Source: JACDAS01 sp046262415
Lineage (GTDB): Bacteria; Actinomycetota; Thermoleophilia; Gaiellales; Gaiellaceae
Length of the DNA: 36,963 nt
Assembly (NCBI GenBank): GCA_046262415.1
Contig: JBHEMU010000021.1
Span: 1-36,963 of the forward strand
Reading direction: 5' to 3'
Part shown: positions 1 to 6,075 of the stretch, piece by piece
How positions within the stretch are numbered: the first letter of the stretch is position 1
Layout: every line of letters begins with the position of its first letter
Notes under the pieces: generated by a model
Told to the model about the DNA's origin: nothing
What the model saw: the letters and a program-made list of their open reading frames with translations, nothing else
Databases searched by the model: none
Program-made: the position numbers and the translations under genes

Positions 1-48
1 CCCTTCCTTTGCTTGGCCGTGAAGGAAGAGAGACTGAGTCGCGAGACG

Positions 49-76
49 GACAGCGCCCGGGACACCGGGCGCTGTC
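49..76. terminator. Perfect 12-bp hairpin, possible terminator
   Basis: The arms at 49-60 and 65-76 are perfectly complementary around the tetraloop GACA. The hairpin lies beyond the 3' end of the minus-strand M23 gene, past the family-2 repeat. No T-run follows on either strand, so a terminator role is only plausible. Confidence 0.4.
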
Positions 77-95
77 GCGTCAAAGCCCTATCGAC

Positions 96-118
96 GTTCT
101 CCCACGTGTCGGGAGAAC
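96..118. terminator. 8-bp hairpin downstream of M23 gene
   Basis: GTTCTCCC at 96-103 pairs perfectly with GGGAGAAC at 111-118 around a 7-nt loop. With the hairpin at 49-76 it forms a pair of stems in the otherwise gene-free stretch 1-134. Function is unknown; it may be mRNA 3'-end structure for the minus-strand gene. Confidence 0.3.
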
Positions 119-134
119 TCGGTGACAGTCCAGC

Positions 135-235
135 CTAGGCGGCGCTTGCGACGCCGACCTCAGCAGCGCGGGCTTGCCCGTGCTCCGTCTGAGCCGACCG
201 CACGAGCGCATCCGGGTAGAGACCCCCGATCCTAG
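135..235 (-). repeat. Family-2 repeat, copy B (about 100 bp, CTAG-bounded)
   Basis: Read on the minus strand, this begins at the CTAG containing the TAG stop of the M23 gene and ends at CCTAG (135-138). It matches 31570-31669 (plus strand) almost base for base: over the roughly 82 bp from ACCCGGATGCG onward only two substitutions are visible, and the first 20 bp are also recognisably related. It holds two palindromes with AA centres (ACGGGCAAGCCCG and a GGCGTCGCAAGCG type). Both copies lie directly 3' of a stop codon in the same orientation relative to the gene. It resembles a REP/MITE-type non-autonomous element. Confidence 0.75.
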
Positions 236-1086
236 TTTCGCAGCGCCGTCAGCGGGTCGACGGCGGCGCCCCGCAGCCGTACCTCGAAGTGCAGATGCGG
301 ACCCGTCGCGGACCCGGACGCGCCCACCTGGCCGACGGGGGTTCCCATCGTGACGACGTCGCCGAGTTCCACGTCCACCGCCAGAAGGTGCGCGTAGATC
401 GTCCGCACGCCGCTCGCGTGCGCGACCGTGACCTGGTTCCCCCAGCCGCCGTCGCGCCAGCCGGCGTAGACGACCCAGCCGGATGCGGCGGCGCGGACGA
501 TCTTCCCGTAGGCGGCCGGGATGTCGATGCCGGCGTGAAAGCGGTCGCCCCGGGGGCCGAACGTGTCCGTCACCGGCAGGCCGAGGGGCCAGGCGAGCTG
601 CAGCGGCGACGTGGCGGGCGGTTCCCGCAGCGCGGCCAGCGTCCGGGCGCCGGCGTGCCCGGCCGGCGGCAGGCCGGCCCACTCCTGGAACCGGGTCAGC
701 GCCGCCTGCGTCCGGGGCCCGAAGTCGCCGTCGAAGACGCCGGAGGGAAAGCCGTGCCACGCGAGCGAGAACTGCAGCACGGCGACGTCCCAGCCGGACA
801 TGCCGGTCCCGATCGTGCGGCTGCCCAGCGGGTGCGCGCCGAACCGGCCGAGCGCCGCGCGCGTCTGCGGTCCGGGCAGGCCGTCAGGGACGATCCGGGC
901 ACGACGCTGGAGTCGCTGGACGGCGGCCGAGGTCTTGGGGCCGAGGACGCCGTCGACAGGCCCTGCGTAGAGCCTTCTCTCCTTCAGGCCGACCTGCAGC
1001 GCGGCAACCTGAGGATCGCCGAGGCCCGCAGTCGCCGGCGCGGCGAGTGCGAGAGCGGCGAGTGCAGGGGCGAGGATCCGACGCAT
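232..1086 (-). CDS. Secreted peptidoglycan-binding M23 metalloendopeptidase
   Basis: 284 residues. Residues 1-20 form a signal peptide. Two PG_binding_1 modules follow (about 24-82 and 95-153, each with the G-x-DG-x-x-GP-x-T motif), then an M23/lysostaphin-type zinc peptidase domain (about 172-280). Metal ligands are visible: H184 and D188 in FHAGIDIP, and H264/H266 in GPHLHFEV, with Y231-A-H233 as the usual catalytic-side histidine. It should bind peptidoglycan and cleave cross-bridge peptides outside the membrane. The ATG at 1086 directly precedes the signal peptide; no clear TANNNT box is seen upstream. The TAG stop is the first base group of a family-2 repeat. Confident family call; the exact bond cleaved cannot be read from sequence. 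Confidence 0.9.
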   Translation of the reverse strand: MRRILAPALAALALAAPATAGLGDPQVAALQVGLKERRLYAGPVDGVLGPKTSAAVQRLQRRARIVPDGLPGPQTRAALGRFGAHPLGSRTIGTGMSGWDVAVLQFSLAWHGFPSGVFDGDFGPRTQAALTRFQEWAGLPPAGHAGARTLAALREPPATSPLQLAWPLGLPVTDTFGPRGDRFHAGIDIPAAYGKIVRAAASGWVVYAGWRDGGWGNQVTVAHASGVRTIYAHLLAVDVELGDVVTMGTPVGQVGASGSATGPHLHFEVRLRGAAVDPLTALRN

Positions 1087-1224
1087 GACCGTGCGCGCGA
1101 AGCCCGGACGGGCGCCGGAACACAGTTCGCGACGCGCGGCGGTGACTCCTTCCGCCCGAACCCATTTCGGCCCTTTCTCCGTTGTTCCGAAGACAAGTGC
1201 GTCACGAGACAGAAGGGGGACGTC

Positions 1225-1302
1225 TTGAGCATTCTGTGGATCATCCTGATCGTCGTGCTCGTGCTCGCCCTGCTCGGGTTCTTCTCGCGCGGCCGCTGGT
1301 AG
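1225..1302 (+). CDS. 25-residue hydrophobic membrane peptide
   Basis: TTG start at 1225 preceded by a strong Shine-Dalgarno (AAGGGGGA, ending 1220), giving MSILWIILIVVLVLALLGFF and then SRGRW. It is one transmembrane helix followed by a basic/aromatic tail. Such tiny hydrophobic proteins recur in actinobacteria but have no assigned function that I know of. The strong SD and the terminator right after the stop (1333-1360) support a real gene. It is one of the few genes here with an obvious SD rather than a start-proximal -10 box. Confidence 0.6.
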   Translation: MSILWIILIVVLVLALLGFFSRGRW

Positions 1303-1332
1303 GCCGGGGTAGGACCTAGCATCGGGGAAAAT

Positions 1333-1360
1333 GGGCCGCCCGGCACTTGCCGGGCGGCCC
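1333..1360 (+). terminator. Rho-independent terminator
   Basis: A perfect 13-bp stem (GGGCCGCCCGGCA and its complement) with a CT centre, followed by TGCTTT. It lies 30 nt after the stop of the 25-residue peptide gene and before the DUF1385 gene, so it separates the two transcripts. Confidence 0.8.
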
Positions 1361-1382
1361 TGCTTTGATCGAAGCTAGGGGT

Positions 1383-2168
1383 GTGAACCGGGACCCCCTC
1401 CCGAACAGGCTTGCACGCCTCGACGCCGGCTCGGCTCGCGTGCGGCTGGGCGGGATGGCCAGGCCCGACGGGGTCGTCATCGTCAGCGAGCGCTTCTGGG
1501 CGTTCGCGAACCGCGACGGCTCGCTGCGCGAGGGTACGGTGCCCGCCGCGCCGGACCGCGTCTCGCGCGTGCCGCTCGTCCGGGGTCTCATCCGCCTGGC
1601 GGCGTCACTGACACCGCTCTTTCGCGGCACGGGTGTCGCCCGGCGGGGGGAACGCTGGCTGCTCGGGGCCGCGGTGCTCGCGCCGTGCGCGTTCGTCTTC
1701 CTGCCCGAGCGTGCCTCGCTCGCCGCTGGCATCGCGTTGACGGTCGGCCTCGTGCTCTGGCTGCTCCGGGGGAGGACCCTGGCGCTGCACGGCGCGGAGC
1801 ATCGCGCGATCGCGGCGGCGGAGGAGGGACGCCTGCACGCGACCTGGGCGGGCGAGGCCCGGCCGAGCCGCTTCTCGCCGCGCTGCGGAACGAACTTCGC
1901 CGTGCTCGTCTTCCCCGTGGCGATCGCAGCCGACCGGCTCTGGCCCGTCCCCCCGGCCTTCTACACGCCCGCCGTCGTGGCCGTCCTCTCGCTCGCCCTC
2001 AGCATGGAGCTGTGGCGCGCGGTGCAGGCAGCCCGCGGCTTCGGCCGGGTCTTCCTGCTCCCGGGGCTGGCTCTGCAGCGGGTGACGACGCGGGAGCCCG
2101 CGCTCGGGGAGACGCGGCTCGCGCTCGCGGCCGCCGCCTCCGTGCTCGAGCGCGAACTGGCCGACTGA
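1383..2168 (+). CDS. DUF1385 family membrane protein
   Basis: 261 residues from the GTG at 1383. An upstream in-frame start at 1347 is ruled out because it lies inside the terminator; AGGGGT just before 1383 can serve as SD. Recognisable DUF1385 signatures are the N-terminal GGMARPDGVVIVSERFWAF segment, then HGAEHRAI and SPRCGTNF, equivalent to the family's conserved HGAEHK and HPRCGTS motifs. These contribute His/Glu/Cys residues that look metal-binding. Hydrophobic segments lie around the middle (about residues 85-125) and after the CGTNF motif (about 175-215). The biochemical function of the family is not established. The protein is slightly shorter than typical members of roughly 300 residues. 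Confidence 0.8.
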   Translation: MNRDPLPNRLARLDAGSARVRLGGMARPDGVVIVSERFWAFANRDGSLREGTVPAAPDRVSRVPLVRGLIRLAASLTPLFRGTGVARRGERWLLGAAVLAPCAFVFLPERASLAAGIALTVGLVLWLLRGRTLALHGAEHRAIAAAEEGRLHATWAGEARPSRFSPRCGTNFAVLVFPVAIAADRLWPVPPAFYTPAVVAVLSLALSMELWRAVQAARGFGRVFLLPGLALQRVTTREPALGETRLALAAAASVLERELAD

Positions 2169-2184
2169 ACGGCGCCTCGCCTCC

Positions 2185-2205
2185 GTCCGATCCGGGTCGT
2201 ACCCT
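2185..2205 (+). promoter_or_regulatory. Start-proximal promoter of aquaporin gene
   Basis: TACCCT at 2200-2205 ends 6 nt before the GTG at 2212. GTCCGA at 2185-2190 lies exactly 9 nt upstream of it. The arrangement predicts a leaderless mRNA. Confidence 0.55.
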
Positions 2206-2211
2206 CGACCC

Positions 2212-2946
2212 GTGGACGTCGACCCGTTCCGGCGCGGCTTCGCCGAGTTCGTCGGCGCCTTCGCGCTCGTCTTCGTCGGCGCCGGCGCGATCATGTCCGG
2301 CGCGGATCTCGTCGGCGTCGCGCTCGCCCACGGGCTCGTGATCGCCGTGATGGCCTCCGCCGTCGGACACATCTCGGGCGGCCACTTCAACCCGGCCGTG
2401 ACGCTCGGCTTCCTCGTCACCCGGCGCATGCAGCCCGGGCTCGCCGTCGTCTACTGGATGTCGCAGCTCGGCGGGGCGGTGCTCGCGGCGCTGCTGCTCT
2501 GGTGGATCTACCCCGCGGGCGCGGTCGACGGGGCCAAGCTCGGCACGCCCGCGCTCGACCCGAACATCGGCGTCTGGGCGGGCGTCGCCCTCGAGGCGAT
2601 CCTGACCTTCTTCCTCGTGTGGGTGGTCTTCGCCACGGCGGCCGACCCGCGGGGCACGTTCAAGTCGATCGCCGGCCTCGCGATCGGCCTCACGATCTCG
2701 TTCGACGTGCTGGTCGGCGGCCAGCTCACCGGCGCGGCGATGAATCCGGCCCGCGCCTTCGGGCCCGCGCTCGTGCGGGGCGAGTGGGCCGACGCGTGGG
2801 TGTGGTACGTCGGCCCCCTCGTCGGGGGCGCCGTCGCGGCGCTCGTCTACGAGTGGCTGTACCTCCGGCCGGCGCGGCCGGCCGCGGTCGGCCCGCGCGA
2901 GACCGGTCTCGAGGAGCCGCGGCCGGGGCACACAGCGGCTTCCTGA
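2212..2946 (+). CDS. Aquaporin / MIP family channel
   Basis: 244 residues with the six-helix MIP pattern. Both half-helix signatures are intact: GGHFNPAVT with N60 and GAAMNPARAFGPA with N178, the latter followed by the selectivity-filter arginine R181. Length and loops are closer to AqpZ-type water channels than to the longer glycerol facilitators, but substrate cannot be fixed from sequence alone. The GTG start at 2212 lies 6 nt after TACCCT and has no SD, consistent with a leaderless message. The C-terminal 25 residues (after about 220) are a hydrophilic tail. The neighbours (DUF1385 upstream, pdxS downstream) show no functional link. Confidence 0.9.
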   Translation: MDVDPFRRGFAEFVGAFALVFVGAGAIMSGADLVGVALAHGLVIAVMASAVGHISGGHFNPAVTLGFLVTRRMQPGLAVVYWMSQLGGAVLAALLLWWIYPAGAVDGAKLGTPALDPNIGVWAGVALEAILTFFLVWVVFATAADPRGTFKSIAGLAIGLTISFDVLVGGQLTGAAMNPARAFGPALVRGEWADAWVWYVGPLVGGAVAALVYEWLYLRPARPAAVGPRETGLEEPRPGHTAAS

Positions 2947-2959
2947 GCAATTCCAGAGA

Positions 2960-2984
2960 GTTCGATCGGCTCTCTCGATCGAAC
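2960..2984 (+). promoter_or_regulatory. Perfect palindromic operator-like site upstream of pdxS
   Basis: GTTCGATCG (2960-2968), a 7-bp spacer, and CGATCGAAC (2976-2984) form a perfect 9+9 inverted repeat. It ends 3 bp before the TAGACT -10 box, so it covers the -35 region. Its size and position fit a dimeric regulator controlling the vitamin B6 genes; the regulator is not in the window. Confidence 0.6.
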
Positions 2985-2987
2985 ATC

Positions 2988-2993
2988 TAGACT
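2988..2993 (+). promoter_or_regulatory. -10 box of pdxS
   Basis: TAGACT followed by 6 nt and the GTG start at 3000; no SD is present. It is inferred to give a leaderless transcript. Confidence 0.6.
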
Positions 2994-2999
2994 CTGAGC

Positions 3000-3884
3000 G
3001 TGGCCGAGATCGGCACCATGCGGGTCAAGAGCGGCCTCGCCGAGATGCTCAAGGGCGGGGTGATCATGGACGTGACCACGGCCGAGCAGGCGCGGATTGC
3101 CGAGGACGCCGGAGCCGTCGCCGTGATGGCGCTCGAGCGGGTCCCGGCCGACATCCGCTCGGAGGGCGGGGTCGCGCGGATGGCCGACCCCGACAAGATC
3201 CGCGAGATCCAGGAGGCCGTCACGATCCCGGTGATGGCGAAGGCTCGCATCGGGCACTTCGTCGAGGCGCAGATCCTGGAGGCGCTCGAGGTCGACTACA
3301 TCGACGAGAGCGAGGTCCTGACGCCGGCGGACGAGGAGCACCACATCGACAAGTGGAAGTTCCGCGTCCCCTTCGTCTGCGGCTGCCGGAACCTCGGCGA
3401 GGCGCTCCGGCGGGTCTCGGAGGGAGCCGCGATGATCCGGACGAAGGGGGAGGCCGGTACGGGTGACATCGTCAACGCCGTGCGGCACATGCGCGCCGTC
3501 TTCGGCGGCATCAGGCGCCTGGGCGCGCTCGATCCCGACGAGCTCTTCACCGAGGCGAAGAACCTCCAGGCGCCCGTCGAGCTGGTCCGCTGGGTCGCCG
3601 AGCGCGGCCGCCTGCCCGTCGTCACGTTCACGGCGGGGGGCATCGCGACGCCGGCCGACGCGGCCCTCTGCATGCAGCTCGGCGCCGACGGGGTCTTCGT
3701 CGGCTCGGGGATCTTCAAGTCTCACGAGCCTTCGCCGCGGGCCAAGGCGATCGTCGAGGCGACGACGCACTTCCGCGACCCGGAGATCCTCGCCCGGGTC
3801 TCGCAGGGTCTCGGCGACGCGATGAGCGGTCTCTCGACCGCCTCCCTGGCTCCCGCTGAGCTGCTCGAGACCCGCGGCTGGTAG
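3000..3884 (+). CDS. pdxS: Pyridoxal 5'-phosphate synthase, PdxS subunit
   Basis: 294 residues, full length for the family. It is the (beta/alpha)8 subunit that condenses ribose 5-phosphate, glyceraldehyde 3-phosphate and PdxT-supplied ammonia into PLP. Family signatures are clear: MKGGVIMDV-like LKGGVIMDV near the N terminus, ALERVPADIR, the MAKARIGHFVEAQ segment, and EGAAMIRTKGEAGTGD; the lysines in the latter two correspond to the catalytic lysines. The GTG at 3000 is 6 nt after a TAGACT box and just downstream of a 25-bp palindrome. The partner pdxT lies 590 bp downstream with a DNA glycosylase gene between them. Confidence 0.97.
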   Translation: MAEIGTMRVKSGLAEMLKGGVIMDVTTAEQARIAEDAGAVAVMALERVPADIRSEGGVARMADPDKIREIQEAVTIPVMAKARIGHFVEAQILEALEVDYIDESEVLTPADEEHHIDKWKFRVPFVCGCRNLGEALRRVSEGAAMIRTKGEAGTGDIVNAVRHMRAVFGGIRRLGALDPDELFTEAKNLQAPVELVRWVAERGRLPVVTFTAGGIATPADAALCMQLGADGVFVGSGIFKSHEPSPRAKAIVEATTHFRDPEILARVSQGLGDAMSGLSTASLAPAELLETRGW

Positions 3885-3909
3885 AGCGCCACCCGGGCGC
3901 GAGCCGCGC

Positions 3910-4476
3910 CGGTGCGAGTGGGCGGAGGGGACCGACCCGCTCTACCTCGCGTACCACGACGAGGAGTGGGGCGTCCCGTCGCACGACGACCGTCATCTGT
4001 TCGAGCTGCTGACGCTCGAGGGCGCGCAGGCGGGCCTGTCCTGGGCGACGATCCTGAGGAAGCGCGAGGGCTACCGCAGGGCCTTCGCGGGCTTCGATCC
4101 GCTGAAGGTGGCGCGTTTCGAGCGCCGCAAGGTCGAGCGGCTCCTCCGCGACCCGGGCATCGTCCGGAACCGCCTGAAGGTCGAGTCGACCGTGAACAAC
4201 GCCGGGCGGGTCCTGGAGGTGCAGGAGGAGCTCGGCAGCTTCGACGCGTACGTGTGGCAGTTCGCAGCTCCTGCCCCGCCGGGCGGAGCCCCGCAGTCGA
4301 TACGAGACATCCCGGCGGAGACGCCAGAGTCGAGGGCGATGTCGAAGGACCTGAAGCGGCGGGGGTTCCGCTTCGTCGGTCCGACGGTCTGCTACGCCTT
4401 CATGCAGGCGGTCGGCCTCGTCGACGACCACGTCGCCACGTGCTTCCGGAGGGGCGTCCCTACAATCTCGGCGTGA
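3910..4476 (+). CDS. tag: DNA-3-methyladenine glycosylase I (start codon unresolved)
   Basis: From 3910 the frame reads RCEWAEGTDPLYLAYHDEEW and continues through LEGAQAGLSW, RNRLK and FVGPTVCYAFMQAVGLVDDHVATC, ending at TGA 4474-4476. This is a complete Tag glycosylase, which removes 3-methyladenine by base excision. The zinc ligands (N-terminal Cys and His of YHD; C-terminal His and Cys of DDHVATC) are all present. Oddly, between the upstream in-frame stop (3823-3825) and 4108 there is no ATG, GTG or TTG in this frame. The coordinate given is where homology starts, about three residues from the expected N terminus. CTG at 3856 or another non-canonical codon, or a sequence error, must explain initiation. 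The gene follows pdxS by 25 nt and its stop overlaps the pdxT start (GTGA). Confidence 0.85.
   Translation, partial: RCEWAEGTDPLYLAYHDEEWGVPSHDDRHLFELLTLEGAQAGLSWATILRKREGYRRAFAGFDPLKVARFERRKVERLLRDPGIVRNRLKVESTVNNAGRVLEVQEELGSFDAYVWQFAAPAPPGGAPQSIRDIPAETPESRAMSKDLKRRGFRFVGPTVCYAFMQAVGLVDDHVATCFRRGVPTISA
4461..4466 (+). promoter_or_regulatory. Internal -10 box for pdxT inside tag
   Basis: TACAAT, the closest match to consensus among the -10 boxes here, lies in the last codons of tag. It ends 6 nt before the GTG of pdxT, so pdxT can be transcribed as a leaderless message independently of tag. Confidence 0.55.
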
Positions 4477-5054
4477 AGATCGGCGTCCTCGCAGTGCAGG
4501 GGAACTTCCGCGAGCACGCGGCCATGCTGCGGCGCCTGGGCGCGGAGGTGGTCGAGGTGCGCAAGCCCGAGCAGCTGGGAGACCTCGACGGGCTCGTGAT
4601 CCCCGGCGGCGAGTCGACCGCGATCGGGCGGCTGATCCGTCTCTACGGGCTCGAGGACGCGATCCGCGGGTTCGCGCGGCCGGTCCTCGGCACCTGCGCC
4701 GGCATGATCCTGCTCGCGCGCGAGGCCGTGGACGGGACGCCCGACCAGCCGCTGCTCGGCGCCGTCGACATCGTCGTGCGGCGAAACGGCTACGGCCGCC
4801 AGGTCGCGAGCTTCGAGGCCGACCTCGGTCTCAAGGGCGAGCACGGACCGCTGCGGGGCGTCTTCATCCGCGCCCCGCGGGTCCTCGATGCCGGCCCGGA
4901 CGTGGAGGTGCTGGCCGAGCTCGACGGCGACCCCGTGCTGGTGCGGCAGGGACGGATCCTCGTGGCCGCGTTCCACCCGGAGCTGACAGACGATCCGCGG
5001 GTGCACGAGCTGTTCCTCGAGCTGGTGCGGAGGGAGGCGTATGTCGGGGCATAG
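4473..5054 (+). CDS. pdxT: Pyridoxal 5'-phosphate synthase glutaminase, PdxT
   Basis: 193 residues, starting MKIGVLAVQGNFREH. It is a class I glutamine amidotransferase that supplies ammonia to PdxS. The oxyanion motif PGGESTAIG, the nucleophile Cys in GTCAGM and the His/Glu dyad in HPELTDD are all visible. The GTG at 4473 overlaps the tag stop by GTGA, so both translational coupling and the internal TACAAT promoter may drive it. Its 3' end overlaps yebC by 14 nt. Confidence 0.97.
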   Translation: MKIGVLAVQGNFREHAAMLRRLGAEVVEVRKPEQLGDLDGLVIPGGESTAIGRLIRLYGLEDAIRGFARPVLGTCAGMILLAREAVDGTPDQPLLGAVDIVVRRNGYGRQVASFEADLGLKGEHGPLRGVFIRAPRVLDAGPDVEVLAELDGDPVLVRQGRILVAAFHPELTDDPRVHELFLELVRREAYVGA

Positions 5055-5796
5055 CAAGTGGTCGACGATCAAGCACAAGAAGGGCGCCCAGGACGCGAAG
5101 CGCGGCAAGCTCTTCTCGAAGCTCTCGCGCGCGATCATCGTCGCCGCCAAGGAGGGAGGCGGCGACCCGGCGGCCAACCTCGCACTCGCGAACGCGGTCG
5201 AGAAGGCGAAGTCCTACTCGATGCCGAAGGACAACATCGAGCGCGCGATCGCACGCGGATCCGGGGCCGACGCCGACGCGCAGGCCTTCGAGACGGTCGT
5301 CTACGAGGGGTACGGACCGAGCGGCGTCGCCGTGATCGTGGAGGCGCTGACGGACAACCGCAACCGGACGGCCTCCGACGTCCGCCATGTCTTCACGAAG
5401 AACGACGGCAACCTCGGCGGCTCCGGAGCCGTGGCGTGGCTCTTCGAGCGCCGAGGCATCGTCCTGGTCGACGCCGACTCGACCGACGAGGACGAGCTGA
5501 CGCTGGCGGCGGCCGAGGGCGGGGCGGACGACGTCTCGCGCGACGGTTCGAGCTTCGAGGTGATCTGCGCGCCGGAGAACCTCGTCGCCGTCCGCGAGGG
5601 TCTCGAGGCGGCGGGGATCGTCGTGCAGTCGGCAGAGCTGACGATGGTGCCGAAGACGACGATCGAGCTCGAGGACGAGAGCGCCGCCCGGAAGGTGCTG
5701 CGGCTGATCGACTCGCTGGAGGAGAACGACGACGTCCAGGACGTGTACGCGAACTTCGACATCCCGGAGCGCGTGCTCGAGGCGGTTGCGGGATAG
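5041..5796 (+). CDS. yebC: YebC/TACO1 family translation-associated protein
   Basis: 251 residues beginning MSGHSKWSTIKHKKGAQDAK, the hallmark start of the family, followed by SYSMPKDNIERAI and NRNRTASDVRHVF. Length matches the family. Members have been described as transcriptional regulators and, more recently, as ribosome-associated factors easing translation of proline stretches. Its placement upstream of ruvCAB is a widespread arrangement, here interrupted by the restriction enzyme and an unknown gene. GGAGGGAGG just upstream is a good SD, overlapping the end of pdxT. Confidence 0.95.
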   Translation: MSGHSKWSTIKHKKGAQDAKRGKLFSKLSRAIIVAAKEGGGDPAANLALANAVEKAKSYSMPKDNIERAIARGSGADADAQAFETVVYEGYGPSGVAVIVEALTDNRNRTASDVRHVFTKNDGNLGGSGAVAWLFERRGIVLVDADSTDEDELTLAAAEGGADDVSRDGSSFEVICAPENLVAVREGLEAAGIVVQSAELTMVPKTTIELEDESAARKVLRLIDSLEENDDVQDVYANFDIPERVLEAVAG

Positions 5797-5824
5797 ACGG
5801 CGGCATGATGTCGGAACAGAGACC

Positions 5825-5845
5825 GTCTGATCCGACGCGTACGAT
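5825..5845 (+). promoter_or_regulatory. Start-proximal promoter of the 72-residue gene
   Basis: TACGAT (5840-5845) ends 7 nt before GTG 5853. GTCTGA (5825-5830), one base off GTCCGA, occupies the same relative position as the GTCCGR box of other promoters here. Confidence 0.5.
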
Positions 5846-5852
5846 CGCCTCC

Positions 5853-6071
5853 GTGAACGAAAGGCACTTCGCGGAAGTCGAGAAGACGCTGCTCTACGTC
5901 TCAGAGGCGCGCGAGCGCGCAGAGCGGGCGGCGAAACTCCTCTCGCGCCAGGCGGCTGCGCCTCATCTCGTCGAGGCGCTCGAGGAGCTCGAGCGGGAGC
6001 TCGACGACCTTCAGCGACGCGTGATGCAGCGGACGTACTTCGCAATTCCGAAGGAGCAGCTGACGCTGTAG
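5853..6071 (+). CDS. Small helical protein of unknown function
   Basis: 72 residues from the GTG at 5853 (MNERHFAEVEKTLLYVSEAR...). The promoter geometry favours this start over ATGs at 5805/5808. The sequence is charged and almost wholly alpha-helical, with heptad-like leucines (HLVEALEELERELDDLQ) suggesting a coiled coil or helical hairpin, then a conserved-looking tail MQRTYFAIPKEQ. No helix-turn-helix is evident, so it does not look like a restriction-modification controller protein. The restriction enzyme gene starts only 4 nt after its stop, so the two may share a transcript. I do not recognise the family. Confidence 0.6.
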   Translation: MNERHFAEVEKTLLYVSEARERAERAAKLLSRQAAAPHLVEALEELERELDDLQRRVMQRTYFAIPKEQLTL

Positions 6072-6075
6072 CGGG

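Noticed and set aside
80..1302. Long frames on both strands around the first M23 gene (80-760 minus, 289-1302 plus)
   Set aside because: Only the minus-strand 232-1086 frame carries peptidase and peptidoglycan-binding motifs; the others are Arg-rich shadows, though the last 25 codons of the plus frame coincide with a real small gene.
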